Shown here: piece after piece, positions 56,079-64,000 of the stretch
How the letters are laid out: every line of letters starts with the position of its first letter
How positions within the stretch are numbered: the stretch's first letter is position 1
Source of the DNA: Flammeovirgaceae bacterium
GTDB taxonomy: Bacteria > Bacteroidota > Bacteroidia > Cytophagales > Cyclobacteriaceae
Direction of reading: 5' to 3'
NCBI GenBank assembly: GCA_016712035.1
Contig: JADJRT010000006.1
Coordinates: 183,070 to 247,069, forward strand
Length of the DNA: 64,000 nt
Made by a program: the position numbers and the translations under genes
The notes under the pieces: model-generated
What the model saw: the letters and a program-made list of their open reading frames with translations, nothing else
Databases searched by the model: none
Told to the model about the DNA's origin: nothing

Positions 56079-58039
56079 TTATTCAAGATCAAACTCAGAT
56101 TTTTCTTCTTGAAGTTTTAAGACAGTACACGCCAAAGGGGGCAAGGTAATAGAAACTGAATAACCTTTACCATGATATTTTACCGGGGTGGTATTCAAAA
56201 CAACCCTGATTGAGTACGCCACTACCACTGTACTTCAGATTATCAGAATTGAAAATCTCCTTCCATGTACCGCGATAGGGAACCCCGATACGATACAGCG
56301 GTCTCGCTTCAGGCGTAAAATTACAGATCACAATAAGTGCATCTTCTTTATTTTCTCCTTTGCGCATAAACACAATCACACTATTTTCACGATCCGAGTA
56401 ATCTACCCATTCAAACCCTCGATTATCAAATGGAAATTCATACAGGGCAGGCTCCGCTTTATATAAATGATTTAAATCTTTAATTAAAGTAAGTACCCCT
56501 CTATGCGGACCATAATCCAAGAGGTGCCAATCCAGACTACCATCGTGATTCCATTCTGCCGACTGACCAAATTCGCCACCCATAAATAGAAGTTTAGTGC
56601 CTGGGTGTGTAAACATATAAGCATACATTAAGCGTAGGTTAGAAAATTTGCGCCACTCATCGCCCGGCATTCTGCCTAGTAAAGATCCTTTGCCATGAAC
56701 TACCTCATCGTGCGAAAGCGGTAGCATAAAGTTTTCAGTAAACGCATAGATGATGCTAAAGGTGATTTCATCCTGATGATACTTGCGGTGAACCGGATCT
56801 AACTTAAAATAACTGAGGGTATCGTGCATCCAACCCATCATCCATTTTTGTCCGAAGCCAAGCCCACCTGTGTACGTTGGCTTTGAAACCCCGACCAGGC
56901 TGTTGATTCTTCCGCAATGGTAATTACATCCGGGTAAGTTCCATAAACCACTTCATTAAACTCTTTTAGAAAACTTATGGCTTCCAGATTTTCATTTCCA
57001 CCATGCTCATTTGGAATCCACTCCCCGGCTTTTCGTGAGTAGTCGAGATAAAGCATAGAGGCCACAGCATCTACGCGTAAGCCATCGGCATGAAATACTT
57101 CAAGCCAGAATAAAGCATTACTGATAAGAAAAGAACGTACTTCCGCGCGGCCATAATTATAAAAATGTAGCTCTTCCAATCCGGATGAAATCCTTTGCGA
57201 GGATCTTCATGTTCGTACAAATGTGTTCCATCAAATTTATGGAGTCCATGCGCATCGCCCGGAAAATGCGAAGGCACCCAGTCAAGGATAACCCTATCTC
57301 AGCTTGAAGCGCATCCACCAACTCCATAAACTCCTGGGGCGATCCAAATCCTCGTAGGTGCGAAATATCCCGTGAGTTGATACCCCCAGGAACCAAAGAA
57401 TGGATGTTCCATGACCGGAAGAAATTCTACATGTGTAAAACCATTCTCCTTCAGGTAAGCTACTAACTCAACAGCCAGTTCTTTATAGCTCAACGAGCGA
57501 TTGCCATCATCAAACCTACGTTTCCAACTACCGGCATGAATTTCATAAACTGAGTACGGTTTAGGTTTGGATGCATTCTTCTTACGTTCAGAAAGCCAAT
57601 GGCTATCGCGCCAGGTGTAATCATGATCCCATATAATGGAAGCTGTATTGGGTGGGATCTCAGCATAAAAAGCAAAAGGGTCGGCTTTCTCCAGATAATC
57701 TCCCGTGTTTGAATGAATAGCATATTTATACACCTCGCCTTTTCCTATACCGGGAAAGAACCCTTCCCAGATTCCGGACTCATCCCAACGCGGTGATAAT
57801 TTATGATCATTATTATTCCATGAATTAAAGTTACCAATAACAGAAACGTTACGCGCGTTGGGAGCCCAAACCGCAAAGTAAGTACCCGCCTGCTTTTTAT
57901 AGGTCATCAGATGTGCGCCTAACTTTTCGTAAAGTTTGTAGTGCTTTCCACTTCGGAAAAGGTGAATGTCAAAATCGGTGAGAAGACTATAACTGTCATT
58001 CTCTTCTTGCGCTACTTTGGAAACTTTTTTCTTGCCCAT
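56079..58039 (-). CDS. glgB: 1,4-alpha-glucan branching enzyme (GH13), at least five frameshifts
   Basis: Makes alpha-1,6 branches in glycogen-like glucan. The N-terminal carbohydrate-binding part includes GTYFAVWAPNARNVSVIGNF; then VYEIHAGSWKRR, the nucleophile in DGLRVDAVASMLYLDYSR, acid Glu in TIAEESTAW and LSHDEVVHGKGSL. Breaks at about 57349, 57292-57294, 57163, 56889-56892 and 56212, each restorable in another frame; the final repaired tail reads NTTPVKYHGKGYSVSITLPP and ends at 56079-56081. It starts 4 bases after the maltokinase stop, so it is in the same operon. Confidence 0.92.
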
Positions 58040-58043
58040 AATC

Positions 58044-61000
58044 TTAGTTTTTCATTTTTCGTACCTCTTTCGCTTCAAAATACCTGTTCATGTGATAATA
58101 GATTCCGCGTAATGGAATGTTTACCCAATCGGGGCGACCATTTAATTCATAGCCTAATTCATAAATTGCTTTTTCAAGTAAATACGTTCGTAATAAAGTT
58201 TCATCCTGCTGGGTCAATTGACTATCTAAGCCCATACGTTCCAGATAGGCGCCCAAATAAAACCGACTAACATAATGTTGCCATTGTTCGGCCCACTGAA
58301 TCAGAAATTCAATATCCTTTTCACGATAATTTTCATTAAGTAGAATTTTACCAAAAGCAGCATAATGAAAGGAGCGCATCATTCCGGCTACATCTTTCAT
58401 TGGACTTTTCTTGAGCCTTCGCTCGCTGAAACTAAAACCAGGCTCCCCTTCAAAATCAATAATGATAAAATCTTTACCGGTAAATAAAATCTGTCCTAAG
58501 TGGTAGTCACCATGGATTCTGGTTTTGATGGCATTGATTTTAATCTGATAAATTTCGCTAAAGCATTCCAGCACCTGGTCTTCCATTGCCAATACTTTAC
58601 GTGCAAGCTCCTGTGTCTCGTCATTTAATTTATCCATGGATTGCTCCAAAAGTTTGAACCGATCGCGCGTCAGTTTTCGCAAAGCCGAATATAATGATCG
58701 CTGATAATTTGCTGTGAAATACTCAGGCACAAAAGCCGGGCTCGTTTGATCGGACGCCAAGGCAAGATGCATCTCGGCTGTGCGCTGCCCCAATCGAACC
58801 ACTCGCTCGTAAAAACCACGACCAATAAACTCCTGAATTAACTGCGGAGAATCCTCAAATTTTACTGCTGCTTTATTAACTAAAGCCGGAAGTTTTTCTT
58901 TCTTGGCTTTCGCCATTATCCGTTCGTAGAAACGACCTACCGAGTCAATCGTCATTACCCACGAGTCGCCTTGATTCTCGACTTTCTCCTGAAGTAAGCC
59001 GAATACAATGGTACTTCCATCGGTGGCACGATACTCTACACTGCCTGCAAATTTTGGAGAATTCCGAAAAGAAGTATTCTCCGTCAAGAATCGAACAATT
59101 TCCAAATCAGGATTTATCTCTTGCTCAATCTTTCGATAGAACTTGAAGAAGTACTCATCGTTGTAAATGATAGCCGTATTGCTTTGATCGGCCTTTAAGA
59201 TTTTAGAATCTACCTTTTCTACATTTAGTTTAGTAAACACACTACTGTTAAACTCCAAGGTTCCTTCATCATCCTTGATGCGCGCTTTGCGCTCCATGCC
59301 TGTGAAGAGAAAATCCCTAAACCCTTATGGTAACTACTATCCAGAATGAAACCAATTTTGCCTTGAATCTCGGCCCGGCTCACCACACTTTGAGCCGTGT
59401 ACTCCACCGTATCAATAATATTATCGGAAGGAATAAAGCACAAGGGCAAAAAGTAAAACTCTGGCAAACGCTGCACGTAGTGTACTTCTATAATTGTCAA
59501 GTAATGTGTTTCGCCTTCAACTTTTACCGGTATAACTTTATGAATGCTCATTTTAGAAATGGCACGAGCCTTGCCACCAAACCAGCGACACTTCTTCATA
59601 AAAGGATGGAGAATTTTACGCTCCAATACTCTTACTTCATTGTAATTCGCGAAGATGCGTTCCCACGAAAGATCAGACTTATAAAGAAACAACTCATTGG
59701 TGCTTCCTGTTAAATCTTTCTTCTCGGTTGCATCTGCCTGAAACCAAAAATAACCATAGGGTCCAATCGTAATCGAATAGTCTCCGGAGCCAACATTCAT
59801 AAATTGGTTTTGACTAAACACTTCGGTTATATCACAATCTTTAAAAGACTTTAGATCGAGTGTTGTAACTTGCGAAAACTAAAATAGATTGGCAACGACA
59901 ATAATATTTTGCTTCTGATAACTACGAGCGAAGCATAAGATTTTTGAATTGGAACTGTCAATAAATTTAAGATCACCCCGACCAAACAAGTTTAATCTTT
60001 TACGCATAGCCAACACGTTTTTGATCCACCACATCAATGAAGATGGATTTTCGTCTTGCGTGGCTACGTTTACCGATTCATAGCGGTAAACCGGATCACT
60101 AATCACCGGAAGGTAAAGTTTTTGCGGATTAGCCGATGAAAATCCGGCATTGATATTCATGTTCCATTGCATGGGTGTACGCACACCAAATCTATCACCC
60201 AAATAAATGTTATCTCCCATTCCTATTTCATCTCCATAATACAAAACAGGTGTACCCGGCAGGGAGAAAAGAATGGTGTATAATAATTCAATTTTTCTTC
60301 GATCGTTGTTAAGCAACGGGGCCAGTCTTCTACGAATGCCTACATTATGCTTTGTATTGGGATCGTTCGCATAGGCTTTAAAAAGATAATCTTTCTCCTC
60401 TTCCGTTACCATTTCAAGTCCGATCTCATCGTGGTTGCGTAAGAATAATGCCCATTGACTGTTGGGCGGTGTAGCGGGTGTTTGCTCGAGAATGTCGACA
60501 ATCGGATACGCATCTTCCGTTCTTAATCCCAAAAACAATCGCGGCATTAAGGGATAATGAAAATTCATGTGACACTCCTGCCCTTCTCCAAAATAGGTGG
60601 CTGCATCTTCGGGCCACAAGTTCGCTTCGGCAATAAGAATCCGATCTTTGTAATGTTTATCGATGTGGGCACGCAGTCGTTTTAAAAATGCGTGCGTCTG
60701 CGGTAGGTTTTCACAATTGGTTCCTTCCTCTTCAAATAAAAATGGTACCGATGGCAAGCGTAATCCATTTACTCCCATTTTCATCCAAAAGTCAACCACC
60801 TTAATCATCTCCAATTGCACTTCGGGATTATCAAAATTCAATTCAGGTTGATGGCGATAAAATCGATGCCAGAAATAGGCCTTGGCTTCATTATCCCAGG
60901 TCCAGTTGCTGGACTCCTCATCCATGAACATGATACGCGCCTCCTTGTACTTGTCGGGCGTATCGGTCCACACATAATAGTCTTTATACTTAGAGCCCGA

Positions 61001-61374
61001 TCTAGCCTTACGGGATTTTTGAAACCACGGGTGTTGATCAGAAGTATGATTTAAAATTAACTCCGTGATTACCCGAATGTTTCTTCGATGCGCTTCTTTT
61101 AGAAATTCTTTAAAGTCTGCAAGCGTACCATAATCGGGATGGATGTCGCAATAATCGGTAACATCAAATCCATCGTCCTTTTGAGGTGACGGGAAAAAAG
61201 GTAGCAGCCAAATCGTATTGATTCCTAAATCTTCCAGATAGTCTAATTTCTGAATCAGTCCTTGGAAATCCCTACCCCATCACCATTGCTATCATAGAAT
61301 GCGCGCACACTAACTTCATAGATTATGGCATCTTTAAACCAAAGGGGTTCAGTATTTTTTGACGAAACGGCCAT
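58044..61374 (-). CDS. treS: TreS-like (GH13) domain fused to maltokinase, two frameshifts and an in-frame TAG
   Basis: N-terminal half resembles trehalose synthase (AIIYEVSVRAFYDSNGDG, DDGFDVTDYCDIHPDYGT, ILIAEANLWPEDAATYFG, FLRNHDEIGLEMV); C-terminal half is maltokinase (RWFGGKARAISK, HGDYHLGQILF, IIDFEGEPGFSFSERR). Where TreS has the nucleophile in GLRLDAVPYL, this protein reads GLRLPSVPFL, Pro for Asp (60752-60754), so trehalose/maltose isomerisation is doubtful. One base missing at 61270-61272, another near 59318; TAG at 59879-59881 lies where family members have Arg in NLSRF. Kinase residues are intact. Confidence 0.88.
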
Positions 61375-61376
61375 AC

Positions 61377-63323
61377 TTATAAATTGGATTCGTGTATTTC
61401 TAATTTGAATAAATGAAACGGCATTTTATGCGGGCTCAGGTCAACATAATTCCACTCCTGAATCCAGGTGAAGCGTTCGTCTGTAATCAGATCATGTAAT
61501 TTAACATTAATTTTATCGCCCAACTTCAATCTTTCTTTTGGCAGTTGTACATACCCACTTTGCCCGCGATTCGAATCCAGGTTAACAATCACTAAAATAA
61601 TATTTGATAAATCATCAGTGGCTTTTAAATAAGCAATAAGTTGACTGTTCTCGATAGGACAAAACTGTATGTTCCAGGTTGATTGCAATGCAGAATTTTC
61701 TTTCCGGATTTTATTGAGAATACTCATGATATCTGTCATGCGATTGGTGCGTTTCCAGTCGTAGTTTCTGATTTCATATTTTTCTGAATTAAAGTATTCT
61801 TCTCTGCCCTCTACCGGAACGTTTTCATAAAATTCGTAGGAAGGACCATATACCCCATAATTGCTGGACAAGGTAGCTGCCAATGCATACCGAAGAATAA
61901 AACTATTTTCATTTTGATTTTGTAAATGATACGGAAGAATGTCTGGTGTGTTTGGCCAAAAGTTTGGCCGGAAGTAATTTCGCGAGGCGCCATACACCAG
62001 ATCGTTTACATATTCAATCAACTCCTGTTTGGAAACCCGCCATGTGAAGTACGTATAGCCTTGTGTAAACCCAACTTTGGCCAGTGAAGCCATAATCTTA
62101 GGCCGGGTAAACGCCTCTGACAAAAAGATAACATCGGGGTTTACTTTTTGTACTTCTGCTATTACCCAATGCCAAAATGGAATAGGCTTGGTATGCGGAT
62201 TATCAATTCTGAAAATAGTAATCCCCTGTTCCATCCAGAACAGGAATACCGATTTCAATTCCTCCCACAGTTCTTTCCAATTATCCGTTTCGAAATTAAA
62301 GGGATAAATATCCTGATATTTCTTCGGTGGGTTTTCTGCATATTGTATAGAACCATCCGGGCGTTGCTTAAACCACTCGGGGTGCTCCGTAACGTATGGA
62401 TGATCGGGTGCACACTGAAATGCAATGTCCATAGCGATATCAATATCCAACTTCTTCGCCTCACCTATCAATTTTTTGAAATCGTCCATCGTACCCAATG
62501 CAGGAAGTATCGATTTATGTCCACCTTCATCGCTGCCAATGGCCCATGGTGAACCCGGTTCTCCCGGCTTAGACTTAACATTATTATTTTTTCCTTTGCG
62601 GTTTACTTTACCAATAGGGTGAATCGGTGGAAAATAAAGCACATCGAACCCCATGGCTGAAATGCGCGGCAAAAGTCGGATGCAATCTGCAAACGTGCCA
62701 TGTTTGCCCGACTCGAGTGAAGCCGAGCGCGGAAAAAATTCATACCACGCACTATAGTTTGCTTTTGTATGCTAAACCTGAACCCTGACTTCATAACCGA
62801 GTTTAGTTTCGTTTTCCCGCAAAGGATTTTCGTGTACCACATTGGTAAATTCAGTACTCAATACGGTATCAATCGCTGTCTGGTATTTCGCTATATCTTC
62901 TAGTTTCCGCGCAAGCGAAATAAGTTCTTTGTTAGTTTCCCCTAACGTTCTAAGCAAGACCGCGCCTTCCATTAATTCTACTTTAACCTCAACCTTCGCA
63001 TGGGCTTCTCTTTTAAAGCCATCATACCAGGTATCAAAGTGATCGATCCATGCTTGTATGGTAAAGAGATACGTGCCTTTCTCGGGAACATAAAACGAAG
63101 CTTGCCAATCATCGTTAAAAGTTTGTTGCAATTCAATAACGCTCCAGGCTTTTGCGCCTTGTTTCTTATATAAGACCTCAGCACGAATATGATCATGACC
63201 ATCACCATAAATCGCGGCCGTTACGTCTACCCGCTCGCCTACTGAGCGCTTTGCAGGATAAAGCCCACCATCAACACGGGGCTGAACATTTTCTATGATT
63301 ACTCTTCTTTTTCCGTGTTCCAT
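61377..63323 (-). CDS. glgE: Alpha-1,4-glucan:maltose-1-phosphate maltosyltransferase with an in-frame TAG
   Basis: Builds alpha-1,4-glucan from maltose-1-phosphate. N-terminal beta domain RRVIIENVQPRVDGGLYPAK and YGDGHDHIRAEVLYKK; catalytic nucleophile in IFRIDNPHTKP; acid Glu in FLSEAFTRP; GTMDDFKKLIGEAKKLDIDI. The frame is continuous except for TAG at 62772-62774, between EVRVQV and HTKANYSAWYEFFPRSAS, where a sense codon is expected. About 648 residues, the normal size. The stop is two bases before the treS start. Confidence 0.92.
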
Positions 63324-63344
63324 TTATAAAACGATTCGTACAAA

Positions 63345-64000
63345 TTATTTCATTATAACTGATGCATAAGCCGGAATCACCAACGTGTTGCCGTCCAACG
63401 TAACTCTTTCATTAGTTTTATAATCGATCGAAGTAAACTCATTGAGTTCACTTTCCAGTTTTGTAGTTATTTCCACATCCGAAACATTATGGATAATTAA
63501 ACTTCGATCGCCCTTATAAACCCGAATCAAACTTACCAATTCCCGAATACTTACGGGGAGGTTGCCGATGCCACCGTATGCTAAGCACCTGGCTTGCATT
63601 GCGATAGGAAATAAAATCATGTAATAATTATACAAGGAAGTGGGATCTTCCTTTGGCTTTGCCTGGGGTTGAACCGTTGCATCCGTACTGTACTTTGGCG
63701 TTTCCCAGGTTGTGCGGAGTTTATCTTCTTCGCATCATCCCAAATAAAAGGTTCGCGAATATATTCGTCAGGCTTCAACCCTTGCATACCAATTTCTTCA
63801 CCATAATAGATATAAGGGGTTCCCGGTAGGGTCAGTAAAATTCCTGCCGCTACTTTGGCTTTGCTGAGGTCATTACCCAGTTCGCTCATGATTCTATTTT
63901 GATCATGATTTTTTAAAAAGGTAGCATCGATGTAATCTTTGGTACTTGATGTATAGAAATCATTGATCTCCTTATACTTTCTGATCAATCCGGATAGTAT
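63345..64000 (-). CDS. Alpha-amylase family GH13, 5' end beyond window, frameshifted
   Basis: C-terminal part of a GH13 amylase. Seen: KNHDQNRIMSELG (catalytic Asp region), GILLTLPGTPYIYYGEEIGM, IREPFIWDD and a C-terminal beta domain (VSLIRVYKGDRSLIIHNVSD, TLVIPAYASVIMK). A break near 63725 joins EDKLRTTWETPKYSTDATVQ to the tail. It precedes glgE by 21 bases. The N-terminal half, with the nucleophile, lies outside the window, so exact specificity is open. Confidence 0.85.

Noticed and set aside
57071..57396. Several short open frames inside glgB taken as separate genes
   Set aside because: They are fragments of one branching enzyme separated by one-base shifts; each joins to the next at a repaired position.
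1..64000. Stop-codon reassignment (TAG or TGA as sense)
   Set aside because: Intact genes here end in TAG, TGA and TAA (gyrA ends in TAG), and most interruptions are one-base indels, not in-frame stops. A reading-error explanation is simpler.
1..64000. Mass pseudogenisation or a mobile-element scar
   Set aside because: The broken genes include rpe, folC, glgB and purT, breaks sit mainly in short homopolymers, and there is no transposase, terminal inverted repeat or target duplication.
1..64000. Defence island, CRISPR array, prophage or integron
   Set aside because: No array of spaced repeats, no cas, restriction, toxin-antitoxin, integrase or phage structural gene is seen. The content is chromosomal housekeeping and envelope/carbohydrate genes.

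Overview
This window is chromosomal DNA of a Bacteroidota bacterium, most likely of the order Cytophagales (inference). The clues are an S8 protease with a type IX secretion C-terminal sorting domain, many LxC lipoproteins, Tat-type Gfo/Idh/MocA oxidoreductases, DUF2911 and OmpA/PD40 proteins, a Bacteroidota-type urocanate hydratase, and a maltokinase fused to a trehalose-synthase-like domain. I see no prophage, insertion sequence, CRISPR array or integron. The content is housekeeping and envelope/carbohydrate metabolism.

Layout. 0-11 kb: M14 carboxypeptidase, SodC, UxuA, then a small stress-like block (DUF2267, SDR, phospholipase-D-type synthase, DUF457 membrane hydrolase, two small proteins, Gfo/Idh, DoxX). 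Three copies of a palindrome TGAC-N4-GTCA lie 54-67 nt upstream of start codons in this block. 11-23 kb: ABC-F ATPase, TPR protein, GyrA, an outer-membrane barrel, a COG3014/LpoB-like lipoprotein pair, Rpe, a T9SS-targeted subtilase and a lipoprotein. 23-31 kb: TrpF-like barrel, TrmB, FolC, an operon of MBL hydrolase, patatin, HutU and PlsC-like acyltransferase, then AccA, a 27-codon mini-ORF and tRNA-Asp. 31-41 kb: GMC oxidoreductase, Gfo/Idh and a glycosidase-like/FGE-like fusion, a small lipoprotein, TetR, gamma-glutamyltranspeptidase and M19 dipeptidase. 41-53 kb: OmpA/PD40 protein, alkyladenine DNA glycosylase, DUF2911, an operon of PIG-L deacetylase, 41-aa membrane protein and Na+/solute symporter, cyclophilin, PurT, penicillin-acylase-family amidase. 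53-64 kb: one long minus-strand alpha-glucan cluster of alpha-amylase, GlgE, TreS-like/maltokinase, GlgB and a GH57/DUF3536 enzyme.

The alpha-glucan genes form a GlgE-type pathway: maltose is phosphorylated by the maltokinase domain, GlgE extends glucan from maltose-1-phosphate, GlgB branches it, and the amylase and GH57 enzymes remodel or degrade it. The TreS domain has Pro where the GH13 catalytic Asp nucleophile is expected, so maltose may not come from trehalose here.

Sequence quality matters for every reader of this annotation. About twenty otherwise well-conserved genes are interrupted by single-base length changes, mostly in short homopolymers, and four more interruptions are in-frame stop codons. 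Large conserved genes such as gyrA and accA are intact. I read most of the breaks as uncorrected long-read assembly errors rather than pseudogenes, and give gene coordinates for the repaired reading wherever the continuation is visible in another frame.
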